Positions 35,946-44,935 of a stretch of DNA of 64,000 bases are shown here, piece after piece. The stretch lies in NCBI GenBank assembly GCA_017616015.1, contig JAFZYY010000030.1, forward strand, positions 62,001 to 126,000. Reading direction: 5' to 3'. The notes below the pieces were generated by a model. That model saw only the letters and a list, made by a program, of their open reading frames with translations, searched no databases and was not told where the DNA came from. Numbering within the stretch: the first letter of the stretch is position 1; each line of letters opens with the position of its first letter. This DNA comes from Alphaproteobacteria bacterium (GTDB taxonomy: Bacteria > Pseudomonadota > Alphaproteobacteria > CAAGCB01 > CAG-977). Made by a program: the position numbers and the translations under genes.

Positions 35946-36932
35946 TTATCTGTATGGATCCGGCTGTTCCAGATAATCCTGAACATACTGTTTTACGCCT
36001 TCTTCCAAAGACGTAAAGTCTTTTGTATATCCCGCCGTTCTGAGCTTTTGAATATCAGCTTGCGTAAAATACTGATATTGTTCCTTAATTTCTGTGGGCA
36101 AATCCATAAAGTCCATTTCCGGTTCTTCGCCGACGGCTTCATACGTCGCTTTTAAAACGTCGGCGTATGTCCGCGCCCGACCGGTTCCGATATTAAACAG
36201 GCCGCTGATTTCTTTATGAGTCACCAGCCACAAAATAACGTCGACCGTATCTTTTATCCACATAAAGTCGCGCATTTGCTCGCCGTCTTTATAGGCCGGA
36301 TTGGCGGATTTGAATAAAGGAAACAGCTTGCCGTTTTTCGCCGCGTTGTAAATTCTGGGAATTACGCTTTGATGGCGCGTGTTATGATATTCGTTCGGCC
36401 CGTACAGATTAAAGCAGCGCAACCCGATCCACTGCGGCGGCGCAGCTTCGCCCCGATTAATCGTATCGACGATTTTGCGATCCAGAAACAGCTTTGTCCA
36501 GGCTTCGGCAGACAAAGGACGTAATTTTGCCAAAGCTTCGGCAGAATCATCATCTTTAAAGCCCAATGTTCCGTTACCGTAAACGCCTGCCGTTGAATCA
36601 TAAATAAAGGGTTTGCGGTGTTCGGCACACCACGTCCACAACCTGAACGTCAAATGAACGCGTTCTTCTATCAAAGCGTCCACATTGTTTTCGTCAGTAA
36701 ATCCCGTATAGCTGATATGAATAACCGCGTCGATTTGATCGGCATGTTTATCCAGATATTCGAACATTCTTTCGGGAAAAACGATTTCTCTTAAAGAACG
36801 TTTAGCGATATTGCGCCACCGGTTATCCGTTTCGAAACGGTCGACAATCGTTATTTCGCCCATCTCCCGTTCTTCCATGCCGGCCGCCAGATTAGATCCC
36901 AGAAAGCCGGCTCCGCCCGTAATCACATACAT
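35946..36932 (-). CDS. ADP-glycero-manno-heptose 6-epimerase-like protein with altered active site
   Basis: A 328-residue extended short-chain dehydrogenase: NAD-binding GGAGFLGSNLA, then IVDRF, IYDSTAGVYGNGT, RCFNLYGPNEYHN and MRDFMWIKDTVDVILWL, closest in my reading to HldD, which makes ADP-L-glycero-D-manno-heptose for the LPS core. By eye alignment the YxxxK tyrosine is replaced by Glu143 (SAEAWTK, Lys147 kept) and the Lys of HldD's GPREGHK is replaced by Asn184 (GPNEYHN). Both are catalytic in HldD, so the reaction may differ or be lost. ATG 36930-36932 has GTGAGG upstream; an upstream start at 36992 is less likely. It follows lgt on the same strand. Confidence 0.7.
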   Translation of the reverse strand: MYVITGGAGFLGSNLAAGMEEREMGEITIVDRFETDNRWRNIAKRSLREIVFPERMFEYLDKHADQIDAVIHISYTGFTDENNVDALIEERVHLTFRLWTWCAEHRKPFIYDSTAGVYGNGTLGFKDDDSAEALAKLRPLSAEAWTKLFLDRKIVDTINRGEAAPPQWIGLRCFNLYGPNEYHNTRHQSVIPRIYNAAKNGKLFPLFKSANPAYKDGEQMRDFMWIKDTVDVILWLVTHKEISGLFNIGTGRARTYADVLKATYEAVGEEPEMDFMDLPTEIKEQYQYFTQADIQKLRTAGYTKDFTSLEEGVKQYVQDYLEQPDPYR

Positions 36933-37063
36933 ATCAGCCTCACTGATTTTTTTCTTTTCTCTTTTATATGTCAAAACAGGTTGTTTCCTCAAATGTTTTT
37001 GTTTAAAAAAAGCAATTATCGTTTTAATTTAGAGAAATTCTATCAGAAACAAAGGAAATCAAC

Positions 37064-37885
37064 ATGTTCGAAAACACCTCTCTTTTGTTGATCGGCTGCG
37101 GAAAAATGGGCGGATCGATCTTAAACGGCCTGTTAAAAAAAGGTTTTTCTGCCAAAAACATTCGTGTTGCCGAACCGAACGAAACCGTCCGGACAAATCT
37201 GGCTCAAAAAGGTATAGTTTCAGCCGCCGACGCTTCGCAAATAAAAGATTTTGAACCGAACATCGTTTTTTTAGCCGTCAAACCGTTTTTAATCGAGCAG
37301 GTCATTGACGGCGTCAAACCCTTTACCGACAAAGGAGCCGCAGTCCTTTCGATTATCGCGGGCAGACAAATCGGTTGGTTTAAAGAAAAGTTAGGGGAAA
37401 ACGCCGTTGTTTTCAGAGCCATGCCCAATACGCCGGCCGCGATCGGCAAAGGCATCACCGGCGTGACAAGCTGCGCTTTGGCAAACGAAGAACAAAAACA
37501 GACGGTGCAGGCGGTATTAAATTCCTGCGGCGAAGTCGTCTGGCTTGACGGCGAAAATCAAATCGACGCCGTGACGGCCGTATCGGGCAGCGGCCCGGCT
37601 TACGTGTTTTACCTGACGGAAGCCCTGACTCAGGCAGCAAAAGCTTTAGGATTATCTGATGAAAACGCGGAAAAACTGGCGAAAGCCACTGTTATCGGAT
37701 CCGCCGGACTGATGGCCGAAAGCCCTGAAACGCCGGCTATTTTGCGGCAAAACGTGACAACGCCGAACGGCACGACGGCGGCGGCTTTGGAAATTCTGAT
37801 GAATCCGCAGACCGGTTTCGAGCCTTTGTTGACGCAAGCCGTCAAAGCGGCGGAAAAAAGATCGAAAGAACTGGCCAAAGCGTAA
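37064..37885 (+). CDS. proC: Pyrroline-5-carboxylate reductase ProC
   Basis: A 273-residue enzyme for the last step of proline synthesis. The NADPH site is LLIGCGKMGGSIL (family: GxGxMG/A); family motifs VFLAVKPF, FRAMPNTPAAIGKG, AVSGSGPAYVF and the C-terminal NVTTPNGTTAAAL are intact. AAAGGAAA precedes the ATG. It faces the epimerase-like gene across a 131-bp intergenic region and ends in a terminator shared with grpE. Confidence 0.97.
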   Translation: MFENTSLLLIGCGKMGGSILNGLLKKGFSAKNIRVAEPNETVRTNLAQKGIVSAADASQIKDFEPNIVFLAVKPFLIEQVIDGVKPFTDKGAAVLSIIAGRQIGWFKEKLGENAVVFRAMPNTPAAIGKGITGVTSCALANEEQKQTVQAVLNSCGEVVWLDGENQIDAVTAVSGSGPAYVFYLTEALTQAAKALGLSDENAEKLAKATVIGSAGLMAESPETPAILRQNVTTPNGTTAAALEILMNPQTGFEPLLTQAVKAAEKRSKELAKA

Positions 37886-37914
37886 AAAAAGCCCTCTTTC
37901 GAGGGCTTTTTTTT
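37886..37914. terminator. Bidirectional terminator between proC and grpE
   Basis: GCCCTC/GAGGGC (37891-37906) with a TTTC loop, A-run on the left and nine T on the right, placed between the converging stops. Confidence 0.88.
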
Positions 37915-38540
37915 TAAACGCTTGTATCAATATGAATCTCTTCCTGCTTCTGTCCCGGCGCAGGCCCGCCTTTTGCGACGACAACAACGGCTTCACGCAA
38001 TACCCGATCTCCGCCGATCATATAGCCTTTCTGCCATTCCTGAACAATCATTCCGGCTGGTTTTGTCGGATCATCAATTTCCTGCGCGACTTTATGCAAA
38101 TTCGGATCGAAAATGCGGCCGACGCTTTCAATCGGCGTAATGTTGTTCTTTTCCAAAGCGGCATTCAGATCTTTTTGTGTTAATTCCAACCCGACCAACA
38201 GATTTTTGAACAGGTCGTTTTCTTTACCTTCTTCGGGAATAGCCGCCATCGCCCGGGACAAGTTGTCATTAACCGGCAAAAGATCCTGCGCAAAAGAGGA
38301 AACGGCGAATTTGGAACGCTTTTCCAACTCCTGCTGCGTCCGGCGGCGCAAATTTTCCATTTCCGCCTGCGATCGGATATATAAATCCTTATACTTCTCG
38401 ACTTCGGCCTGAAGCTCGGCCGTTTTGTCTTCCACCGATTCTGCGGCAGGGATTTCAGCTTCGCCGGTTTCCTGTTCCGACGCTTCGACTTCCTGTTTTA
38501 CCTCTTCCTTTTCCGATTCATGTTTATGATGATGTGACAT
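37914..38540 (-). CDS. grpE: Nucleotide exchange factor GrpE
   Basis: A 208-residue DnaK cochaperone. After a Glu-rich N-terminus comes the long dimerising helix (about 45-95, YKDLYIRSQAEMENLRRRTQQE), then the four-helix and beta-wing part with LLPVNDNLSRAMAAIPEE, NLLVGLELTQKDL, FDPNLHKVAQE and VVQEWQKGYMIGGDRVLREA-like. It triggers ADP release from DnaK. It lies 4 bases behind hrcA, a normal alphaproteobacterial pair. The His/Lys-rich start (MSHHHKHESEKEE) is peculiar but simple. Confidence 0.97.
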   Translation of the reverse strand: MSHHHKHESEKEEVKQEVEASEQETGEAEIPAAESVEDKTAELQAEVEKYKDLYIRSQAEMENLRRRTQQELEKRSKFAVSSFAQDLLPVNDNLSRAMAAIPEEGKENDLFKNLLVGLELTQKDLNAALEKNNITPIESVGRIFDPNLHKVAQEIDDPTKPAGMIVQEWQKGYMIGGDRVLREAVVVVAKGGPAPGQKQEEIHIDTSV

Positions 38541-38544
38541 CTTT

Positions 38545-39594
38545 TCACCCTATCAGTTTACTTACAACCTGTGACGTATAATTCACCAGAGGAATAATTC
38601 TGGCGTAATTCATTCTTGTCGGACCGATAATGCCGACGGCGCCGATAATTTTTTCATTGCTGTTTCGGTACGGCGCCATAATCATAGAACACCCCGACAA
38701 AGCGAACAATTCATTTTCCGAACCGATATAAATCTGCACTCCTTCCGCTTTTTCCGTCAGATCAAGCAATTTTGTCATGCTTTCCTGCGCTTCCAAAACG
38801 TTAAAAAGAGTCCGGACGCGCTCTAAATCCTCCGCCGCCTGAATGTTATCCAGTAAATTAGCCTGTCCTTTGACAATCAGAAAGCCTTTTTTATCGCCGC
38901 CCCAGGCCGCCAGTCCTTCGGCGACCAAGCGCGATGAAACGGCGTCCAGCTGAGCTTTATGCGAATCCATTTCGGTTAAGATTTCAGAGCGCGCTTCTTC
39001 CAAAGTCCTGCCCTGCAAACGGGTATTTAAATAGTTTGTCGCTTCCGTCAGCGCTGCCGGAAGCGTTCCGGCCGGAATCGTTATCAAACGGTTTTCCACC
39101 ACGCCGTCCGCCGTCACCATGACGACCAAAGCGCGTCCCGACCCCAAATGCACGAATTCAATATGCTTCAACGGCGCCTGAGTTTTCGGCGCGACGACCA
39201 GACCGGCGCATTTTGACAGCCCGGAAAGCATCGTCGTCGCTTGCGTCAGCATCGTTTCCATATTAATGCCGGTCGTGCGGCAATGCGCTTCGATCGCGTG
39301 ACGCTCTTCCTTTTCCAGGGAACCTATTTCCAAAAACCCGTCGACAAACAGCTTTAATCCGCGCTCCGTCGGAATCCGCCCCGCCGAAGTATGCGGGGAA
39401 AACAACAAGCCAGCTTCTTCCAGATCCGCCATCACATTGCGAATCGTCGCCGGAGAAAGCGAAAAATTCAATAATTGTGAAATCGTTTTTGATCCGACGG
39501 GTTCTCCCGTTTCCAGATACGCGTCGACGACCGACTTGAAAATGTCTCGGAAACGGTTGTTTAATTCGGATAAAGTTGATACTTGTTTATTCAT
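38545..39594 (-). CDS. hrcA: Heat-inducible transcription repressor HrcA
   Basis: A 349-residue repressor: N-terminal winged helix with GEPVGSKTISQLLNFSLSPATIRN and ADLEEAGLLFSPHTSAGRIPTERG, then a dimerisation domain. HrcA binds CIRCE elements before groES and dnaK and releases them on heat shock. No CIRCE palindrome (TTAGCACTC-N9-GAGTGCTAA) is present upstream, so this operon does not seem to be self-regulated that way. Confidence 0.96.
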   Translation of the reverse strand: MNKQVSTLSELNNRFRDIFKSVVDAYLETGEPVGSKTISQLLNFSLSPATIRNVMADLEEAGLLFSPHTSAGRIPTERGLKLFVDGFLEIGSLEKEERHAIEAHCRTTGINMETMLTQATTMLSGLSKCAGLVVAPKTQAPLKHIEFVHLGSGRALVVMVTADGVVENRLITIPAGTLPAALTEATNYLNTRLQGRTLEEARSEILTEMDSHKAQLDAVSSRLVAEGLAAWGGDKKGFLIVKGQANLLDNIQAAEDLERVRTLFNVLEAQESMTKLLDLTEKAEGVQIYIGSENELFALSGCSMIMAPYRNSNEKIIGAVGIIGPTRMNYARIIPLVNYTSQVVSKLIG

Positions 39595-39669
39595 AGTTGA
39601 TAAATGTAGTAATCGGAATATAAAACGTCAACAGAACAAATAAGATATTTTTTTATAAGGATTCGAAAA

Positions 39670-40386
39670 ATGGAAAGACCTTCAAAAAGACAGCCCGACG
39701 AACTGCGCAAAGTCACAATAGAACCGAACGTCAACAAGCACGCCGAAGGCTCCTGCCTGATCAAATGCGGCGACACGCACGTCATCTGCACGGCTACCGT
39801 CGAGGATAAAGTCCCGATGTGGATGCGCAATACCGGCCGTGGCTGGGTAACGGCGGAATACGGCATGATTCCGCGCGCCACAGGCGTACGCACCGACCGC
39901 GAAGCCAAAAAAGGACAATCCGGCAGAACGCAGGAAATTCAGCGGCTGATCGGACGCGCGCTGCGTTCCGTCGTTGACTTAAAGGCTTTAGGGGAAATCT
40001 GCATTAAAATCGACTGCGACGTTATTCAGGCTGACGGCGGCACGCGTACAGCTTCCATTACGGGCGGTTATGTCGCCTTGCATCTGGCTTTACAGAAACT
40101 GCGCGAACAGCGCCGCTTTTACACGTTGCCTTTGTTCGACACGGTTTCCGCGATTTCCTGCGGCATTTACGAAGGAACGCCCGTTCTGGATCTGGATTAT
40201 ACGGAAGATTCCAACGCGCAAACCGATTCCAACTTTGTCATCACCGGCAAAGGCGGCATTGTCGAAATTCAGGGAACGGCCGAACGCACGCCGTTTACGC
40301 CCGACGAATTCAAGCGTTTGTACGAATTGGCCTGCAAAGGAACGACCGAATTAAGCAAACTTCAGCACGAAGTGTTGGGGGAATAA
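39670..40386 (+). CDS. rph: Ribonuclease PH
   Basis: A 238-residue phosphorolytic 3'-5' exoribonuclease that trims tRNA 3' ends. Family parts: [82 protein letters not shown] precedes the ATG. The stop and the rdgB start share bases (TAATG), and rph is divergent from hrcA, both standard in this class. Confidence 0.97.
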   Translation: MERPSKRQPDELRKVTIEPNVNKHAEGSCLIKCGDTHVICTATVEDKVPMWMRNTGRGWVTAEYGMIPRATGVRTDREAKKGQSGRTQEIQRLIGRALRSVVDLKALGEICIKIDCDVIQADGGTRTASITGGYVALHLALQKLREQRRFYTLPLFDTVSAISCGIYEGTPVLDLDYTEDSNAQTDSNFVITGKGGIVEIQGTAERTPFTPDEFKRLYELACKGTTELSKLQHEVLGE

Positions 40387-40979
40387 TGCGCAAACTGACT
40401 GAAAAGCAGATTGTTCTGGCGACGCATAACGCCGGAAAAGTCAAAGAAATGCAGACGATTCTGGCTCCTTTCGGAATAAAAGTGCTTTCCGCCGGCGACT
40501 TAAACCTGACGGAACCGGAAGAAAACGGCCAAACCTTCATCGAAAACGCAAAAATCAAAGCCCTCGCCGCCGCCAAAGAAGCAAACATGCCGGCATTGGG
40601 CGACGATTCGGGCTTATGCGTCCACGCGTTAAACGACCGCCCCGGCATTTACAGCGCCCGATACAACGAACCGAAAAAGAACGGCTTCATGTACGCGATG
40701 GAAAAACTGAACGAAGAGCTTGGCAGCGCTTCCGACCGGTCGGCGCACTTTTCCTGCGCTCTGGTAATCGCGTGGCCGGACGGCGACACGGCGGAATTCG
40801 AAGGAAAAGTCACCGGCACTTTGCAATGGCCCGTCAAAGGCACCAACGGCTTCGGCTACGACCCGATGTTCGTGCCCGACGGTTACGACCTTTCCTTCGC
40901 CGAATTGCCGGCGGAAGTGAAAAACACGATCAGCCACAGGGCGCGCGCGTTAAAACTGTTTACGGATAACTGTTTGTGA
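40386..40979 (+). CDS. rdgB: dITP/XTP pyrophosphatase RdgB
   Basis: A 197-residue HAM1-family enzyme that removes deaminated purine nucleotides (dITP, XTP) from the pool. Visible motifs: ATHNAGKVKEM, ALGDDSGLCVHALNDRPGIYSARY and GTNGFGYDPMF, then SHRARAL. It is translationally coupled to rph in front and hemW behind (GTGA overlap). Confidence 0.97.
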   Translation: MRKLTEKQIVLATHNAGKVKEMQTILAPFGIKVLSAGDLNLTEPEENGQTFIENAKIKALAAAKEANMPALGDDSGLCVHALNDRPGIYSARYNEPKKNGFMYAMEKLNEELGSASDRSAHFSCALVIAWPDGDTAEFEGKVTGTLQWPVKGTNGFGYDPMFVPDGYDLSFAELPAEVKNTISHRARALKLFTDNCL

Positions 40980-42094
40980 TAAACTTCGGCGTTTACATTC
41001 ATTGGCCGTTTTGCAGATCAAAATGCCCGTACTGCGATTTTGTCAGCCTGCCGGCCAAAAATTTCGACTTTAACGCATGGAAAAGCGCCTATGCCGCAAG
41101 CCTGAAATCTTATGCCGGACGTTTGTCGGACAAAACGGTCGCCAGTATCTTCTTCGGTGGCGGTACACCCTCTTTAATGAGCGCTGAACTTGTTTCTTTC
41201 GTTATCGAAACGATTAAATCCCTATGGCCTGTCGCCGAAGAAACCGAAATTTCAATGGAAGTCAACCCTTGTTCCGTTGACTATGAAAAAATGACGGCGT
41301 TTAGAAAAGCCGGCGTCAATCGTCTGTCCGTCGGCGTTCAATCGCTTAATGACAAATCGTTAAAATTTCTGGGACGACTACATACGGCGGAACAGGCTCT
41401 TGAAATTTTAAAAACGGCAAAAACGATTTTTCCCCGCCTGTCAGCCGATTTCATTTACGCTCTGCCCGATCAATCGTTAAGCGATTGGCAAAACGAGCTT
41501 TCCGCCATTCTGGAATTAAATCTGAAGCATCTGTCGCTTTACCAGCTGACGATAGAGGAAGGAACTTTCTTTTATAAAAAAGGGGTTCGCCCCGTTGAAG
41601 ACGATTTGGCGGCGGATATGTTTGAACTGACGGACAGAATGATGTATCAGGCCGGATTGGAACGGTACGAGGTTTCAAATCACGCCGCCCCCGGTCATGA
41701 ATGCAAACACAATTTACTGTACTGGCAGGGAGGCGAATGGATTGGCATCGGCCCTGCCGCCCACGGCCGCTTTACGATCGGCGGACAATTCCATGCCGTG
41801 GCGCAAAACAGTACGCCGCAAAAATGGCTGGAAACGCAAGCTTGTGAGGAAACAACCTTATCAACGACTGAAAAAGCGCAGGAACTTATTTTCATGGCTT
41901 TGCGCACACGGGAAGGCCTTGATAGAAACACTTTTTGTTCTCGCATCGGCAAACAACCGGAAGAATTCATGCATGAAGGCACATTGCAGGATTATCAAAC
42001 CGACGGCTTTTTGATTTGTGATAAAAAAGGGCTCCGGACAACCGCGAAAGGATTGATGATTTTGAACGCCTTGTGCCGGACGTTATTGAAATAA
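40976..42094 (+). CDS. hemW: Heme chaperone HemW (radical SAM)
   Basis: A 372-residue radical SAM protein related to HemN. The 4Fe-4S motif is CRSKCPYC (Cys13, Cys17, Cys20). FFGGGTPSLM, EVNPCSVD, RLSVGVQSLNDKSLKFLGR and LSLYQLTIEEGT follow the HemW pattern, and HNLLYWQGGEWIGIGPAAHGR is the late conserved part. It is thought to deliver heme rather than to oxidise coproporphyrinogen. It starts at GTG overlapping the rdgB stop; its end overlaps the convergent LpoA-like gene by 12 bases. Confidence 0.95.
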   Translation: MINFGVYIHWPFCRSKCPYCDFVSLPAKNFDFNAWKSAYAASLKSYAGRLSDKTVASIFFGGGTPSLMSAELVSFVIETIKSLWPVAEETEISMEVNPCSVDYEKMTAFRKAGVNRLSVGVQSLNDKSLKFLGRLHTAEQALEILKTAKTIFPRLSADFIYALPDQSLSDWQNELSAILELNLKHLSLYQLTIEEGTFFYKKGVRPVEDDLAADMFELTDRMMYQAGLERYEVSNHAAPGHECKHNLLYWQGGEWIGIGPAAHGRFTIGGQFHAVAQNSTPQKWLETQACEETTLSTTEKAQELIFMALRTREGLDRNTFCSRIGKQPEEFMHEGTLQDYQTDGFLICDKKGLRTTAKGLMILNALCRTLLK

Positions 42095-43645
42095 CGGGTG
42101 ATAATTCTCTAAAGAATCTTCCTTTTTTTGCTCTTTAGGTTGTTCTTCGGCCTGTTCTTCATTTGCCTGTTCCTGGTTTTCGGTTTGTTCCTCCCCTTCG
42201 GCGACCGGCATTGTGATTAAATCAGGCGAATGACGGAAATCTTTGATATAAACATCGGGAGAAAACATCGGTGCCGTTTCGAAAACTTCCGCGGCCGGAG
42301 ACAACGTCACCGTTCCTTTTTTCTCAACGCCCAGCACTTGCAAACCGCGTTCTGACAATCCGTTCGGCAACAGACGGAACAACCCGTCAACGCCTTTGAA
42401 ACCGGAAGCCGCCGTTAAGTTATTAAAAGAAAAACTGCCCGTTTCTGCCAAAATAGCCGCCAAAGCGACCGCGTCGTAAGCCTGAGAGGCGATACGCGGC
42501 GGTTTTTCCCCGTAAATATCCTTATACCGTCCGGCAAAAACGGCAAATCCTTCGGAAGGAAGGTGAGAGAACCACCCGCCGATCAGAGCCGGTTCCCGCG
42601 CTGGCTTGGAATCCGCCCATTGAGAAGTCCCGAGAATACGGATTTCGGAAGGCACGTCATAGTACGAAAACAAAGCGCCCAAAGAACGTAAACGGCTTCC
42701 CTCCTCCGGAACGAGAATGGCGTCGAATTCAAACGGATCCCTTACCAATTCCTGTTCTTTCATAACGTCTATGGTCGCCTGCAGTTGCTCCAAAGACATT
42801 TCTTTTTCTTCCATTTCGCCGGTTTCCTCGTTTTTAATCAGAACAGGTTTTCCCAAAGCGACCTGTTCTTTGGCTTTTTCCAAACGCTTGACTTCATCGT
42901 CCCGTTCGGTTTCCAAATCTTCCATCAGTCTGGGCATAATCGACGCCACGGCGGATTGCAAGTCATCAGTTTTCGGGTCATAAAAAGCCGCTTTTGTAAT
43001 CATACCGCCGCAAGCGTCAACCGCCGCTTTTGCCGCCATTGAAACAATATCGCCCACAGCGTTATCCTGAGATAAAACCGCAAACCGCTTATATCCTTTT
43101 TCACAGGCAAAACGGACAATATGTTCCACCTGCTGCGACGTCAAAGTGCTGATTGTATAAACGCCGTCGCCCAAATTTACCGGATCGGAAGAAAACGTTA
43201 TCACGCCGACGTCCGCGGAATGCGTTGCCGGACGAACGGCGCGCACAGCTTTTGCGTAAACGGGACCGATAATCAGCTCCGCCCCCTGATTGATCGCCAG
43301 TTCGGACGCTTTTCTGGCCCCTTCTGCGGTTCCTTCGGTATCGTAGAATTGCAAAATCAAACGCTGACTGCCCACATCAAACAAAGACATCATTGCGGCA
43401 TTGCGCAAAGCCTCGCCCAATTTTTCAAAATTTCCCGTCAACGGCAACAAAACTCCCACGCGAACCATTTCTGCTGAAGCGATAGCCTCTTCTGTTTTGC
43501 CCCCTTTTTCTGCAATGTTCGCGTCCTTTATGTGAAAAGCGCTTCCATCAACGCGTTTGGAAAACAGAGGTATTTTGCCGGCACAAGAAGACAATAAAAG
43601 AATAACCGTAAAAAAAACAAAAAACGGACGAATAATTTTATGCAA
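42083..43645 (-). CDS. Penicillin-binding-protein activator-like lipoprotein (LpoA type)
   Basis: A 520-residue lipoprotein: signal peptide with lipobox LSSC (Cys21). The mature part has the type I periplasmic-binding (Leu/Ile/Val-binding) fold: VRVGVLLPLTGNFEKLGEALRNAAMM, ELIIGPVYAKAVRA, FAVLSQDNAVGDIV, RILGTSQWAD and YDAVALAAILAE. In gamma-proteobacteria the homolog LpoA activates PBP1A from the outer membrane, and it too neighbours rsmI-yraN; the function here is inferred. The C-terminus is a Glu/Gln/Lys-rich low-complexity tail. Confidence 0.87.
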   Translation of the reverse strand: MHKIIRPFFVFFTVILLLSSCAGKIPLFSKRVDGSAFHIKDANIAEKGGKTEEAIASAEMVRVGVLLPLTGNFEKLGEALRNAAMMSLFDVGSQRLILQFYDTEGTAEGARKASELAINQGAELIIGPVYAKAVRAVRPATHSADVGVITFSSDPVNLGDGVYTISTLTSQQVEHIVRFACEKGYKRFAVLSQDNAVGDIVSMAAKAAVDACGGMITKAAFYDPKTDDLQSAVASIMPRLMEDLETERDDEVKRLEKAKEQVALGKPVLIKNEETGEMEEKEMSLEQLQATIDVMKEQELVRDPFEFDAILVPEEGSRLRSLGALFSYYDVPSEIRILGTSQWADSKPAREPALIGGWFSHLPSEGFAVFAGRYKDIYGEKPPRIASQAYDAVALAAILAETGSFSFNNLTAASGFKGVDGLFRLLPNGLSERGLQVLGVEKKGTVTLSPAAEVFETAPMFSPDVYIKDFRHSPDLITMPVAEGEEQTENQEQANEEQAEEQPKEQKKEDSLENYHPLFQ

Positions 43646-43709
43646 GGAATTGCTCCCGGTTGTAAAACGTGTTTAGATACACTTTAATCTTTTTTGCAAT
43701 GGAGTGCAA

Positions 43710-44558
43710 ATGTCTGAAGCTTCTTTTATCAAAGGATTATATCTTGTGGCAACCCCTATCGGCAATCTGGGCGATATTTCCGCTCGAGCCGTAAGCGTTT
43801 TAGCAGTAGCGGATACAATCGCCTGTGAAGACACAAGAAACACGAAAAAGTTGTTGAGCCTATTGGGCGTTTTCAACAAAAATCTGATAGCGTATCACGA
43901 ACATAACGCGGATAAAATGCGTCCTCACATTTTAAAACGACTCCGAAACAATGAAGTTGTAGCATTAGTTTCAGATGCCGGAACACCTCTTGTCAGCGAT
44001 CCAGGTTATCGCCTGGTTCAGGACTGCATCAATCAGAATATTTATGTCACGGCTGTTCCCGGAGCATCTGCCGTTTTAACGGCTTTACAACTTTCAGGAT
44101 TACCTTGTCACCGATTTTTATTCGAAGGCTTTTTACCCTCAAAAACCGTCGCCAGAAAAAAAGAATTAACTTTACTGGCGGATATTCCGGCGACTCTTAT
44201 TTTTTATGAATCCCCTCAGCGACTGGAAGAAACTTTACGGGATATGACTTTAATTTTAGGAGACAGAAAAGCTGCCGTTGTTCGTGAAATCACTAAAAAA
44301 TTTGAACAGACCGTGCGCGGAACTTTTACGGAATTGCTGGACAACTACAAACAAAATGGCTTTCCAAAAGGAGAGATTGTCATTGTTGTTTCGCCTGCGG
44401 AACAAAAAAATTTTTCTTCTGATGACATCAGACAGCTACTTAAAGACGCCTTAAAAACCATGAGCGTCAAAGAAGCGACGGCGATTGTTTCCCAAAAAAC
44501 AGAAAAGTCCAAAAAAACTATTTACCAAATGGCGCTCGAGATTAAAAATGGGATTTAA
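43710..44558 (+). CDS. rsmI: 16S rRNA 2'-O-ribose C1402 methyltransferase RsmI
   Basis: A 282-residue tetrapyrrole-methylase-fold enzyme. LVATPIGNLGDISARA, CEDTRNTKKLL, SDAGTPLVSDPGYRLV, AVPGASAVLTALQLSGLP, FEGFLPSK and FYESPQRLEETL are the RsmI pattern. GGAG at 43701-43704 fits ATG 43710; a GTG six bases upstream leaves no spacing. Its A-rich codon use differs slightly from the neighbours. It is divergent from the LpoA-like gene and overlaps yraN by 11 bases. Confidence 0.97.
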   Translation: MSEASFIKGLYLVATPIGNLGDISARAVSVLAVADTIACEDTRNTKKLLSLLGVFNKNLIAYHEHNADKMRPHILKRLRNNEVVALVSDAGTPLVSDPGYRLVQDCINQNIYVTAVPGASAVLTALQLSGLPCHRFLFEGFLPSKTVARKKELTLLADIPATLIFYESPQRLEETLRDMTLILGDRKAAVVREITKKFEQTVRGTFTELLDNYKQNGFPKGEIVIVVSPAEQKNFSSDDIRQLLKDALKTMSVKEATAIVSQKTEKSKKTIYQMALEIKNGI

Positions 44559-44934
44559 TAAACAAATAATAGGAAAAAAAGCCAGAATCGACGGATATAA
44601 AGCGGAATATCTGGCCGCGTTATTTTTGCGTTTAAAAGGATATAAAATCCTGCAACGCAATTTTAAACCGCCCAGAGGAACTGGCGCGGGAGAAATCGAC
44701 ATTATCGCATTAAAACATAATGTGATAATTTTTATTGAGGTAAAAAAAAGAAATTCCCGTGACTCTGCCGCCGAAGCAATAAACGAACATGTTCAGTCCC
44801 GTCGCATTAAAGGCGCCGAATATTTTTTAATGACCCACCCGGAATTGGCGGATAAAGAAATGCGGTTCGACGCGATTTTAATATCGCCGAACCGCTTTCC
44901 CGAACATATCCGAAACGCGTTTATGTGTTCATAA
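44548..44934 (+). CDS. yraN: UPF0102 family endonuclease-like protein YraN
   Basis: A 128-residue protein of the UPF0102 family with a restriction-endonuclease-like core: AEYLAALFLRLKGYKILQRNFK, then GEIDIIA (Glu, Asp) and IIFIEVKKR (Glu, Lys), and AEYFLMTHPE. Role unknown, possibly in DNA repair or recombination. The frame is open from 44485, but ATG 44548 gives the family length. It converges with parB with one base between. Confidence 0.92.
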   Translation: MGFNKQIIGKKARIDGYKAEYLAALFLRLKGYKILQRNFKPPRGTGAGEIDIIALKHNVIIFIEVKKRNSRDSAAEAINEHVQSRRIKGAEYFLMTHPELADKEMRFDAILISPNRFPEHIRNAFMCS

Positions 44935-44935
44935 A

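Noticed and set aside
39595-39669. CIRCE element before hrcA
   Set aside because: I looked for TTAGCACTC and GAGTGCTAA on both strands and did not find them.
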